64,000 nt of DNA from Vibrio hepatarius (GTDB lineage Bacteria; Pseudomonadota; Gammaproteobacteria; Enterobacterales; Vibrionaceae): the NCBI RefSeq assembly GCF_011806575.1, contig NZ_JAATOO010000013.1, positions 1 through 64,000 on the forward strand. The letters run 5' to 3'. The notes beneath the pieces are model-generated. The model saw only the letters and a program-made list of their open reading frames with translations, was not told the DNA's origin and searched no databases. A program made the position numbers and the translations under genes. Shown one piece after another: positions 27,803 through 36,261 of the stretch (its first letter is position 1; every line of letters begins with the position of its first letter).

Positions 27803-29563
27803 ATGTCAGAACTAACCACCCAAATGACCGGAAATGCCGCGATGCATTCAAGCACTATACGAACTCCTTCTTCTGCTAACAACCTAGATAAGCTGATCGA
27901 TAAGCTTAAGCAGCTATGGTTTAGTAGCCAACGTAATTTGGTGCTCTCTGCGGTACTCGCAGCGATAGTTGCTGCCATTATTGTGGTTGCGCTTTGGAGC
28001 TCAGTACAAAATTTCAGGCCACTCTATAGCCAACAAGAACGCTTTGATATTGGTGAAATTGTTTCTGTATTGGAAAGTGAAGGCATTAGCTATCGCATGC
28101 AAGAGGAGAATGGCCAGGTATTAGTGCAAGAAGGCGAAGTCGCCCGTATTCGCATGCTATTAGCCACCAAAGGGGTTAAAGCGAAATTGCCAACAGGCTT
28201 TGATTCGTTGAAAGAAGACAGTTCACTCGGTACCAGTCAATTTATGGAAACGGCACGCTATCGTCATGGCCTGGAAGGAGAATTAGTACGCACAATCCTA
28301 TCATTGAACGCAGTGATAAATGCTCGTGTTCATCTCGCGATTCCAAACCAAACGCTGTTTGTACGTCAGAATAGAGAGAATCCTTCCGCCTCTGTATTGT
28401 TGGCGCTTAAACCGGGTAAAAACCTTAAGCCACAACAAGTTGAAGCGATCATCAATTTGGTCGTTGGCAGTGTAACAGCAATGAAACCAGAGTTTGTTTC
28501 TGTGATTGACCAATATGGTCGTTTGCTCAGTGCTGATGTGACATCTACTGCTGAAGGTGAAGTCAATGCGAAGTACCTGGAATATCAGAAGAACCTAGAG
28601 AAGCAGATCATTCAGCGTGCAGCTGACATGTTAACGCCGATAGTTGGTCCTACGAACTTCCGCATTCAGGTTGCGGCAGACATGGATTTTAGTCAGGTGG
28701 AAGAGACGGAAGAGATCTTGGACGATAACCCAGTGGTTCGTGATGAGCATACCATTCAAAATAACTCCGTTGACCAAATAGCGTTGGGGGTTCCGGGCTC
28801 ACTGAGCAACCAACCTCCGATAACGGGAAAAGCAGGAGAAAAGCAGACAAAAGACAGCCAGAACACCAATGCACGTTCTGAAGTCAATCGGCAATACGCA
28901 GTTGGTAGCAATATCCGTCGCACACAATACCAACAAGGTCAAATCAAAAAACTGAGCGTATCTGTCCTACTTAACTCGCAAGCAGCGCCAAACGGTAAGG
29001 CTTGGACAAATGCTGAGAAGAAGCAAATTTCTACCATGGTCATTGATGCTGTTGGAGTTTCACAAGATCGCGGTGACAGCTTGAGCTTAATGAGTTTTAA
29101 CTTTACCCCAATTGATATTGAAGCAGCGCCAACGATCCCATGGTGGCAAGATCCAACGGTACAGCAACCAATGCGTTATGTGATTGGTGGTATGTTGGGA
29201 ATTGCGATGATCTTCTTTGTTCTACGCCCTCTTATCATGCATCTGACCGGAGCTGATCGCCGAGTTCAAGAGTTGGAGTTTGCTGAACAACAAGAAGAAT
29301 TAATTGATGAGAATTTACAAACTCGAGAGGAAAGTGAACGCGAAGAAGCACTCAACCGCCGACTGTTGGAGAAGGGCATTGCAGCCTCTTCCGGTCTGGA
29401 TATAGCCAGCGATATGTTACCGCTTCCAGGGTCGCCACTAGAAATTCAATTAAAACACCTACAGCTTATTGCTAATGAAGAGCCAGAGCGCGTAGCCGAA
29501 GTACTAAAACAATGGGTAAACCTAAATGAACATAACAAAGTCGATGCCAAAGCAAACGCTTAG
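27803..29563 (+). CDS. fliF: FliF, MS-ring protein
   Basis: A 586-residue MS-ring protein. The first membrane helix is at residues about 50-70 (VLSAVLAAIVAAIIVVALWS). The periplasmic ring-building domains include TARYRHGLEGELVRTILSLN and ARVHLAIPNQTLFVRQNREN, and a second membrane helix lies at about 453-472. A C-terminal tail for FliG binding ends in LNEHNKVDAKANA. The 3' end overlaps the fliG start. Confidence 0.95.
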   Translation: MSELTTQMTGNAAMHSSTIRTPSSANNLDKLIDKLKQLWFSSQRNLVLSAVLAAIVAAIIVVALWSSVQNFRPLYSQQERFDIGEIVSVLESEGISYRMQEENGQVLVQEGEVARIRMLLATKGVKAKLPTGFDSLKEDSSLGTSQFMETARYRHGLEGELVRTILSLNAVINARVHLAIPNQTLFVRQNRENPSASVLLALKPGKNLKPQQVEAIINLVVGSVTAMKPEFVSVIDQYGRLLSADVTSTAEGEVNAKYLEYQKNLEKQIIQRAADMLTPIVGPTNFRIQVAADMDFSQVEETEEILDDNPVVRDEHTIQNNSVDQIALGVPGSLSNQPPITGKAGEKQTKDSQNTNARSEVNRQYAVGSNIRRTQYQQGQIKKLSVSVLLNSQAAPNGKAWTNAEKKQISTMVIDAVGVSQDRGDSLSLMSFNFTPIDIEAAPTIPWWQDPTVQQPMRYVIGGMLGIAMIFFVLRPLIMHLTGADRRVQELEFAEQQEELIDENLQTREESEREEALNRRLLEKGIAASSGLDIASDMLPLPGSPLEIQLKHLQLIANEEPERVAEVLKQWVNLNEHNKVDAKANA

Positions 29564-30545
29564 TCACGTAGAACAAACCGCACTTGTATTACTCGGCATG
29601 GGCGAAGACGCTGCGGCTAAAGTGTTGCAACACTTTACTCGGGATGAAATGCAACGAGTAACTAAAGCGATGGCACGCTTAAGTGGCATTAAAAGCGAAT
29701 CCGCGAAAGAGATCATCCAGAATTTTTTTGAGGATTTCCGTGAGCACAGTGGTATTCGCGGTGCATCGAAAGAGTATTTATCCAATACTTTGCGTAAGGC
29801 GTTAGGTAATGATTTGGCAAAAAGTCTGCTCAATAGTCTGTATGGCGATGGAATCCGCAACAACATGCAGCGTTTGCAGTGGGTTGAACCGGAGGTATTA
29901 GCACGGTTTATTGCGGATGAGCACTTGCAAATGCAAGCAATTTTTCTCGCTTACCTGCCTGCCGAGACCTCTTCCTCAGTACTAAAACACTTATCTGAGG
30001 ATAACCATGATGAACTGCTGTATCGCATAACACGTTTGCAAGATATTGATCACCAAGTGGCGAGTGATTTAAATGAACTTATCGAGCGCTGCATTGAAAA
30101 CGTGTCGGAAAGTCAAAGTTCGCCATTGTCAGGTGTCAAGCAAGTTGCGGACATCATCAACCGTTTTGAGGGTGACCGCGGCATGCTGATGGAAATGTTG
30201 AAGTTACACGATGAAGAAGTCGTCGGTGAAATTGAACAGAACATGTTCGACTTTATGATACTTGGACGTCAGCTTGAAGACACCATGGATCTTTTGGTGC
30301 AGCATGTACCAATCGAATTGTGGGCAGTAGCGCTAAAAGGTGCTGAGGTCACATTGCAGCAATCAATAAAACGTTCAATGCCACAACGCATGATCAAAGC
30401 TCTGGAAGATGAAATGCGGATACGGGGGGCGGTGGCATTGAGTCGGGTTGAACTTGCTCGTCAGGATATTATGCAAATAGTACGCGAGTTGGACGAAGCA
30501 GGGGAAATTGAATTGTTGCTCTACGAAGAGCCAACGGTGGAATAA
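29526..30545 (+). CDS. fliG: FliG, C-ring rotor protein
   Basis: A 339-residue rotor protein that couples stator force to the MS ring. It shows the FliG patterns QTALVLLGMGEDAAAKVLQH at the N-terminus, EEVVGEIEQNMFDFM in the middle and MIKALEDEMRIRGAVALSRV in the C-terminal torque helix region. It overlaps the end of fliF by 38 bases; an alternative start is the ATG at 29544, which reduces the overlap to 20. Confidence 0.94.
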   Translation: MNITKSMPKQTLSHVEQTALVLLGMGEDAAAKVLQHFTRDEMQRVTKAMARLSGIKSESAKEIIQNFFEDFREHSGIRGASKEYLSNTLRKALGNDLAKSLLNSLYGDGIRNNMQRLQWVEPEVLARFIADEHLQMQAIFLAYLPAETSSSVLKHLSEDNHDELLYRITRLQDIDHQVASDLNELIERCIENVSESQSSPLSGVKQVADIINRFEGDRGMLMEMLKLHDEEVVGEIEQNMFDFMILGRQLEDTMDLLVQHVPIELWAVALKGAEVTLQQSIKRSMPQRMIKALEDEMRIRGAVALSRVELARQDIMQIVRELDEAGEIELLLYEEPTVE

Positions 30546-30549
30546 GCGT

Positions 30550-31338
30550 ATGATTGAGCAGAAAAAGAGATCATCTTCGCAGGCAATACACATACCGCCT
30601 GCGGGCTATCGTCTGTATCGTTTTCCGCCATTGGCTCAGCCGATTGCCTTGGATAATGAACTTACTATAGAAAATGACGCTTGGCAGGATACTCTCGACA
30701 TCCAACAAAAATTGGAAGCCGGCTTTGAGCACGGGCTGCAGAAAGGCCATGAAGAAGGCTTCCGTCAAGGTATAGAGCAGGGTAAACAACACGGTTTACT
30801 TGAAGGGGAAAAAGAAGGCTTTCAGAAAGGATTCGTATCTGGGGAGCGGTCAGGGAAACGCCCCTTTATTGAAGCCGTCAAATCTGTTAATGAAATTTAT
30901 CAGGTGCTGTCTCGTTGGCAAAGTGAGCGGGAGCAACAGCAGCGCCATATCATTTGCGAGCTGGTACAAAAAGTGGCTCAGCAAGTGGTTCGTGCAGAGT
31001 TAACGCTGATGCCACAACAAATTCTGGCGCTGGTGGATGAAACGCTAGGCGCCATGCCAGGTAAACCAGAGAAAGTCACCGTGCATCTCAATCCGCAAGA
31101 TTTAGAGCGTATTAGGCAGATCAATGCAAAGCTCCCAAACGCTTGGACATTAGTGGCAAATCCGGAGCTGCCTGAAGGGGGGTGCCACATAGTGACAGAG
31201 GATGCTGAAGCCGATGCAAGTTGTGATTCACGTTTGCAGGTGTGTATGGATAACGTCAAGCAACATTTACTCGATGAAGTGAACGTACTTAGTTCGGATA
31301 CCACGCTGGAGACTGCAGAGAATGAGCTGCATGACTAA
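30550..31338 (+). CDS. fliH: FliH, negative regulator of the export ATPase
   Basis: A 262-residue FliH. The Gly-rich helical repeat typical of FliH lies at residues about 60-100 (HGLQKGHEEGFRQGIEQGKQ and further GxxxG steps), followed by a coiled coil and a C-terminal FliI-binding domain. I choose the ATG at 30550 (MIEQKKRSS), preceded by GGTGGA; a longer frame from 30508 lies inside fliG. The stop overlaps fliI by 17 bases. Confidence 0.92.
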   Translation: MIEQKKRSSSQAIHIPPAGYRLYRFPPLAQPIALDNELTIENDAWQDTLDIQQKLEAGFEHGLQKGHEEGFRQGIEQGKQHGLLEGEKEGFQKGFVSGERSGKRPFIEAVKSVNEIYQVLSRWQSEREQQQRHIICELVQKVAQQVVRAELTLMPQQILALVDETLGAMPGKPEKVTVHLNPQDLERIRQINAKLPNAWTLVANPELPEGGCHIVTEDAEADASCDSRLQVCMDNVKQHLLDEVNVLSSDTTLETAENELHD

Positions 31339-32680
31339 CATTTTTCGTCACGATATGCTCAATAAGCGGTTAAGCAGGGCGATAGCCTCGCTTGATTCTA
31401 TTCCTGTGGCACGTGTTACAGGCCGATTAGTCAAAGTGAATGGTTTGATGTTACAAGCGGTAGGGTGCCGATTCAAACTGGAACAACGCTGTTTGGTTGA
31501 AACCGCTGAAGGTGACATGATCGAGGCGCAGGTTGTTGGCTTTGATCATACAGTGGCGTATTTGATGCCGATTCGTCGGTTAGGCGGTTTGTTCGCTGGT
31601 GCAAAAGTGATTCCCCTTGATGGGGATAGCACGGTTCAAATTAGCAATCAGTGGTTAGGACGAGTAGTCAATGGTCTTGGGGAAGCGTTGGATGATGGGC
31701 CAGCGCTAAAAGAGGGAGAACGTGTCTCACTTGAATCAAAACCGATCAACCCTCTTAAGCGTCGTCCCGTTGACACCCCGCTTGACGTTGGTGTGCGTGC
31801 AATTAACGGCTTGATCACTGTTGGAAAAGGGCAACGTATTGGTCTGATGGCAGGTAGTGGTGTGGGCAAAAGCGTGCTGATGGGGATGATTACTCAAAAC
31901 ACCGATGCTGATGTGATTGTGGTTGGTTTTATTGGTGAACGTGGTCGAGAAGTACGTGAGTTTATTGAACGCACCCTCACACCGACAGCAAGAAAAAAAG
32001 CCATTATCATTGCCGCGCCTGCTGATGAATCTCCCCTTATGCGTTTACGTGCGACCATACTGTGCCATCGAGTGGGTGAATATTTTCGCGATAAGGGTCA
32101 AGATGTCTTGTTATTGATGGATTCGTTAACTCGTTATGCCATGGCACAACGGGAAATTGCGTTGGCATTGGGAGAGCCACCAGCATCGCGCGGTTATCCA
32201 CCTTCAGTATTTAGTGTTTTGCCCCAATTGCTGGAACGAGCAGGGAACAGTGAAAACCAAGATGGCAGCCTGACTGCAATCTATACCGTGTTAGCTGAAG
32301 GGGATGATCAACAAGATCCAGTCGTAGATTCTGCGCGCGCAATACTGGATGGTAACGTGGTATTGTCGCGACAGCTGGCGGAGCAAGGTCACTACCCTGC
32401 GATAGACATTAATGCCTCGTTAAGTCGCTGTATGATGTCTTGTACACCACCAACTCATAGCGACACTGCCAATCAGTTTCGTCAGTTTTACTCTAATTAT
32501 CTGCAAGTGAAAGAACTGTTGCCGTTAGGGGGGTATCAGCCAGGTCAAGATCCGGAACTTGATCGTTCTTTGGCTCTCTATCCGCAGTTACAGGCTTACT
32601 TACAGCAAGCGGCGAATGAGGTAGTCGATTACTCAACCAGTCTGGACGATCTCGCACAAATTTTTCAGGGAACACAATGA
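31322..32680 (+). CDS. fliI: FliI, flagellar export ATPase
   Basis: A 452-residue F1-beta-like ATPase. The Walker A motif AGSGVGKS ends at residue 184 (Lys183) and Walker B is QDVLLLMDSLTRYAMAQREI, with the family motif EPPASRGYPPSVFSVLPQLL. It energises and orders export of flagellar subunits together with FliH and FliJ. It starts inside fliH, possibly at the ATG at 31331, and its stop overlaps fliJ. Confidence 0.95.
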   Translation: MSCMTNIFRHDMLNKRLSRAIASLDSIPVARVTGRLVKVNGLMLQAVGCRFKLEQRCLVETAEGDMIEAQVVGFDHTVAYLMPIRRLGGLFAGAKVIPLDGDSTVQISNQWLGRVVNGLGEALDDGPALKEGERVSLESKPINPLKRRPVDTPLDVGVRAINGLITVGKGQRIGLMAGSGVGKSVLMGMITQNTDADVIVVGFIGERGREVREFIERTLTPTARKKAIIIAAPADESPLMRLRATILCHRVGEYFRDKGQDVLLLMDSLTRYAMAQREIALALGEPPASRGYPPSVFSVLPQLLERAGNSENQDGSLTAIYTVLAEGDDQQDPVVDSARAILDGNVVLSRQLAEQGHYPAIDINASLSRCMMSCTPPTHSDTANQFRQFYSNYLQVKELLPLGGYQPGQDPELDRSLALYPQLQAYLQQAANEVVDYSTSLDDLAQIFQGTQ

Positions 32681-33132
32681 GGAGAAGGCTGATGGATACC
32701 AAATTAAAAGCTGTGGGCAGGATTCAACAGATTGAAGAAAAGCAGCGTGATTGTGTTGGTCGACAGTTGGAATCCATGCGTCAGCATCATACACATTTAA
32801 AACAACAGCTCTCACAATTAGCCGATTTGAAAAAACATTCAGGACAGACAGCGTTGATGGCACCTTCATTAAACAGCGCAATATTGATGAATTTAAATAG
32901 CGTTAACCAAATGTTGCAAAAAATGCTTGTGCATCATGAAAACGAGCAAGCAGTGATGCAGGCACAATGTTTTTCAGTTCAGAAAGTGTTGGAACAAAAA
33001 CACGCACGAGTTCAAATGCTGGAGAAAGCATTTGAACTCGTGCGTGCTAAGCAAAAGCATGAGACGGCACGTAAAGAGCAGAAGCTGTTTGAGGACATCA
33101 TCAACTGTCGTTTCAATAGAAAAGCACTTTGA
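32677..33132 (+). CDS. fliJ: FliJ, export-complex stalk protein
   Basis: A 151-residue, almost wholly coiled-coil protein (KLKAVGRIQQIEEKQRDCVG onward), the size and fold class of FliJ, the stalk in the FliI ring. The ATG overlaps the fliI stop as ATGA. It is the last gene of the lateral flagellar cluster. The 3' part contains a perfect 20-bp inverted repeat within the coding sequence (33001-33046). The end of the gene abuts foreign DNA, so its last residues may differ from relatives. Confidence 0.88.
   Translation: MRRRLMDTKLKAVGRIQQIEEKQRDCVGRQLESMRQHHTHLKQQLSQLADLKKHSGQTALMAPSLNSAILMNLNSVNQMLQKMLVHHENEQAVMQAQCFSVQKVLEQKHARVQMLEKAFELVRAKQKHETARKEQKLFEDIINCRFNRKAL
33001..33046. repeat. Perfect 20-bp inverted repeat inside fliJ
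   Basis: Left arm CACGCACGAGTTCAAATGCT (33001-33020) and its exact reverse complement (33027-33046) are separated by six bases. Both arms are translated as part of FliJ. There is no T run, so it is not a standard terminator. Confidence 0.9.
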
Positions 33133-33859
33133 CAAGATTGCGAGAGAGATCTTTTACCAAGATTCTGTGTCTAAAAGGCGTGCGGATTTTATGCACTTAG
33201 GAGAAACGCTGGCTCCGGATATTCTCATCCTCCAAGAGTTTACCAATTGTGAGCAATTACCAAAGATCGCATCGTTGGTGGCTATTTCTGGTGCGAGTTT
33301 TTCATGTTCAGATTTTAATGAAAACAATGACAATAAGTACGGCAGTTTTGAATTAGAGGTGATCAGTCGCTTTCCCGTTACTCGCTCGCTAGAGAATGAG
33401 TTTTATCCTGAAGCGGCGTCGAACGGGACGGCGAAAGAGATGACGATTCTTGATACTTCAGACATGGCGGGTATCAATCAGAGTAAGACGTCATCGCGTG
33501 GGTATTTGTGGACAGGAATTGAATCGATTAACCTAGGGGTGATCAACATACACTTGAAGTCCTCTAGGGGGGACGTTGGTCACAGCGACAATAAGAAGAA
33601 TGGTGACGACTTAATCAATGACTGTTACGAAAACTGTGGCTCAAAAGACTTGTATGACGAAACACAACATATTTTCAAGGAGTTAGCGGGCATGACAAAC
33701 GTCACGTATTCAATTAAGGACTCGACATATCCTGCTTACCCCGGCTCTCCGATAGACAATATTTATGTTTCAGATCAGCGTAAATTTGGCGATGCCAAGT
33801 CGTCCCAAAGCACGTTTGGTTCTGACCATAAAAGTGTTTATGTGACTTACCAGTATTAA
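33128..33859 (+). pseudogene. Remnant of an exonuclease/endonuclease/phosphatase-family nuclease
   Basis: The frame is open from within fliJ, but recognisable sequence begins about residue FDKIAREIF at 33128. It shows the EEP-family pieces LAPDILILQEF (metal-binding Glu), NIHLKSSRG, and near the end GSPIDNIYVSD and SDHKSVYVTY (catalytic His). The N-terminal part with the first active-site Asn is missing. The segment that should contain the catalytic GDFN is absent between NIHLKSSRG and YDETQHIF, an apparent in-frame deletion. It is therefore probably inactive. Confidence 0.75.
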
Positions 33860-33870
33860 ACCTACCACCA

Positions 33871-33905
33871 AACTACAACCACCCATCAGGTTGGTGGTTG
33901 TAGTT
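33871..33905. terminator. Hairpin after the nuclease remnant
   Basis: A perfect 13-bp stem AACTACAACCACC (33871-33883) / GGTGGTTGTAGTT (33893-33905) with a 9-base loop lies 11 bases after the stop. No clear T run follows, so termination is likely but not certain. Confidence 0.5.
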
Positions 33906-34343
33906 GTCGTTATAAATTTGGTCCAGTCTCTGTGTTGGGATGGATTGGCTGAGAGAAACGGGATGGATGAAAAACCATTCACTTCCAGAAACGATATCCC
34001 CTTTGCGTGTGGTACCTAACATACTCATTTCTTAGAGTGAGATGACTCGTCTACCAATCATTGAAAATATCAAGTCATGCCCTTGTTTTACATATTCAAA
34101 CTCCGATTAATCTCATGGACATTTTGTAGCCAGATGGCGGCTTAATCTATGAATCGTGAGTCAGATAAATGTGAATTAAGTCATTCATAGTCATATCTTA
34201 TAAATATTGTTTTGTGTGATATTCACGGCAAATGTCTGAATGATCTTTGCGGTTTTTTTATGTGTATGGTTTTATATATTTAACTGATATTGAGAATCAT
34301 TACTGTGTTTATTGCTGAGATTGCACCGTCCACTATATAAGTC
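33906..34343. other. Intergenic region upstream of the radical SAM operon
   Basis: About 440 bp, AT-rich, with no supported gene. It should contain the operon promoter. The frame of the radical SAM gene is open here from a TTG at 34290 (RIITVFIAEIAPSTI) to a TAA at 34338. Confidence 0.4.
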
Positions 34344-35297
34344 ATTACTACGTATAGATGTACCGCGGCTTGCGAAGATTGTTGCTTTGAATGCAGCCCG
34401 AGTTTAGATAAAACCTTAAGCTATGAGGAGATTCGTGACTTCATCATTAATGCAAGTAGACGGTACCCATCAATAAAGCTAATCGTTTTTACTGGTGGGG
34501 AGTGTTTTATTCTTAAAGAGAAGCTTTTTGCTCTGATATCTATGTGTACTGAGATGGGGTTCATGACTCGTTGTGTTACCAATGCATATTGGGCTAAGAA
34601 TTTATTTAGAGCTCGTGACTATTGTAAAAAACTCATCAATTCAGGCCTTGGTGAAATAAATATATCTACCGGGATGTCACATCAGAAGTACGTGAATCAT
34701 GGAACGATTATTAATGCAATTCAAGCATTAATAGAATTCGATATACCAACGCTCGTCACAGTGGAAACTGATACTGAAACATCCTCTTGCTTCGAGAAAC
34801 TTAGGGCTGAAAAGTGTATTCAAGAAGAAATGGATAAGGAAAGTCCGCTGTTAAAGCTCCAGGTCAATTCATGGGTGCGCTTCGATAAGAAAAACGAAGT
34901 TAGACGAGAAGAGCAGGCCGTTTCTAGCTTAAATTATGGTTGCGACAACCTGTTTGATACTGTCGTTGTTACTCCCGACAAAGAGATAGCGGCTTGCTGT
35001 GGGATTACCATGTCTCATATTGATGAGATGAATCTTGGTCATATGAAGCAAATAGAAAACTATGGCAATCAGGTAGAAGATTTTCTAAAAGTCTGGATAA
35101 AGACAGAAGGTGCATTTCAAATCCTCAAACAACTTGGCGTCTCGGAAGATAAGTTGGCAAACATAAACCACCCCTGCCAAGCATGTGCAATTCTGCATAA
35201 AGATAAGAATATAAAAAAATTATTGGTTGAGGGCTATTCCTCGCATGTTGTTCGGGTTGTGAATAAAGCTAAGCTCATGGAATTAACAGGATATTAA
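34344..35297 (+). CDS. Radical SAM enzyme with C-terminal cysteine cluster, start uncertain
   Basis: The radical SAM CxxxCxxC motif lies right at the start of the open frame (TTYRCTAACEDC, Cys codons at 34359, 34371 and 34380), followed by the glycine-rich SAM element FTGGECF. C-terminal cysteines (IAACCGI and PCQACAIL) resemble an auxiliary Fe-S cluster region. An in-frame TAA at 34338-34340 precedes the motif, and the only plausible starts that keep it are rare (ATT at 34344). The ATG at 34542 would delete the active site. The product is about 317 residues. One base separates the stop from the next gene, suggesting it acts on that product. Substrate and reaction are unknown. Confidence 0.8.
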   Translation: MTTYRCTAACEDCCFECSPSLDKTLSYEEIRDFIINASRRYPSIKLIVFTGGECFILKEKLFALISMCTEMGFMTRCVTNAYWAKNLFRARDYCKKLINSGLGEINISTGMSHQKYVNHGTIINAIQALIEFDIPTLVTVETDTETSSCFEKLRAEKCIQEEMDKESPLLKLQVNSWVRFDKKNEVRREEQAVSSLNYGCDNLFDTVVVTPDKEIAACCGITMSHIDEMNLGHMKQIENYGNQVEDFLKVWIKTEGAFQILKQLGVSEDKLANINHPCQACAILHKDKNIKKLLVEGYSSHVVRVVNKAKLMELTGY

Positions 35298-35298
35298 G

Positions 35299-36261
35299 AT
35301 GAATAAAAAGAAACTTACACAGTATGGGATCGTCGGGACGGCTATCGCTGCGTCTTCTTCTCAAGTCCTTGCAGAAGTAGAAAACTATGGTAGTCCAGAA
35401 AGAGAGTTTGGTAAGCCTCGAAGCATTCAAAATCTTCCCAATCAAAATATCGACTCAAAGTTAAAGTTAAAACTGAGCCAAAGCGATCTGCCCCAAGACG
35501 TGTGGGAGGACTTAGCAAAACTTGAACAGATGTGGACGGAAGTAAATAACGCCTCTTCTTACATGAGGAAGTTTAATAACTCAGAATTAAATCATAATGT
35601 TAAAAACCGAATTGCTACCACTTACGAACATCAACTAATGGCCGCACTCAGTGAACCTGACCTAAAAGACTTGGCCGCAAATGGCGATTATTATGCTCTC
35701 TTGTCCGAATTGACAAACAGAGGCATTACGAACGGGGATGCCAGTAGTGTAATGTCTAAGCAGATAAGAGATGTTCTCGTTCAAAATAAAAATGTTCGAG
35801 AACGTACAGCAAAGATGTTTTCGAAAGCATCCACTCCAAATGATTATGAATTTTTATCTAAGGCCGTTCAGAATGAAACGAGGGTTGTCGCAGGAGTTGC
35901 CGTTGTCATCGCAGGGGTCGCACTAGTTGCAGGGGCTGTTTATGTCGTCGCAGCAACAGGGGTTTACGTTGCGACTAGTGCAGCATTTACTGTTGGAGGG
36001 GGGCCAGGAGGTGGTGGAAATTGTATGAACGGGTGTCATATGCCGGCTGACAATTATTCGGCGATTAAGTCTTTCGCAGACGAAGTCGGTAATACTACCT
36101 TAGCGTCCAAAGCCTTTATTGAAATGAAAAAACAAGAAGCGAAGGCGGCTGTAGATGCATCCATAGAACTTGGTCTTATTAGCATTCAAACTTCTGACTA
36201 TGACAATGTGATTAGTGCTATGAATCGTATCATTGAAGCAAATGCAGGAGTCGGGCAATGA
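35299..36261 (+). CDS. Exported protein with hydrophobic, Gly-rich, Cys-containing core; candidate radical SAM substrate
   Basis: 320 residues, no family recognised. The N-terminus (MNKKKLTQYGIVGTAIAASS, then SQVLA) looks like a signal peptide. Residues about 30-195 are helical and charged. Residues about 196-230 form a long Val/Ala/Gly-rich hydrophobic segment, followed by GGGPGGGGNCMNGCHM (about 234-249) and a helical C-terminus. The Gly-rich stretch with two cysteines directly after a hydrophobic segment, and the one-base spacing to a radical SAM gene, suggest a modified protein or peptide precursor. That role is inference. It overlaps the next gene by four bases (ATGA). Confidence 0.8.
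   Translation: MNKKKLTQYGIVGTAIAASSSQVLAEVENYGSPEREFGKPRSIQNLPNQNIDSKLKLKLSQSDLPQDVWEDLAKLEQMWTEVNNASSYMRKFNNSELNHNVKNRIATTYEHQLMAALSEPDLKDLAANGDYYALLSELTNRGITNGDASSVMSKQIRDVLVQNKNVRERTAKMFSKASTPNDYEFLSKAVQNETRVVAGVAVVIAGVALVAGAVYVVAATGVYVATSAAFTVGGGPGGGGNCMNGCHMPADNYSAIKSFADEVGNTTLASKAFIEMKKQEAKAAVDASIELGLISIQTSDYDNVISAMNRIIEANAGVGQ

Noticed and set aside
33001..33046. The fliJ inverted repeat as a transcription terminator
   Set aside because: It lies inside the coding sequence and has no T run on either side.
34542..35297. Radical SAM gene starting at the ATG at 34542
   Set aside because: This would remove the CxxxCxxC motif encoded just upstream in the same frame, so an earlier start is needed for function.
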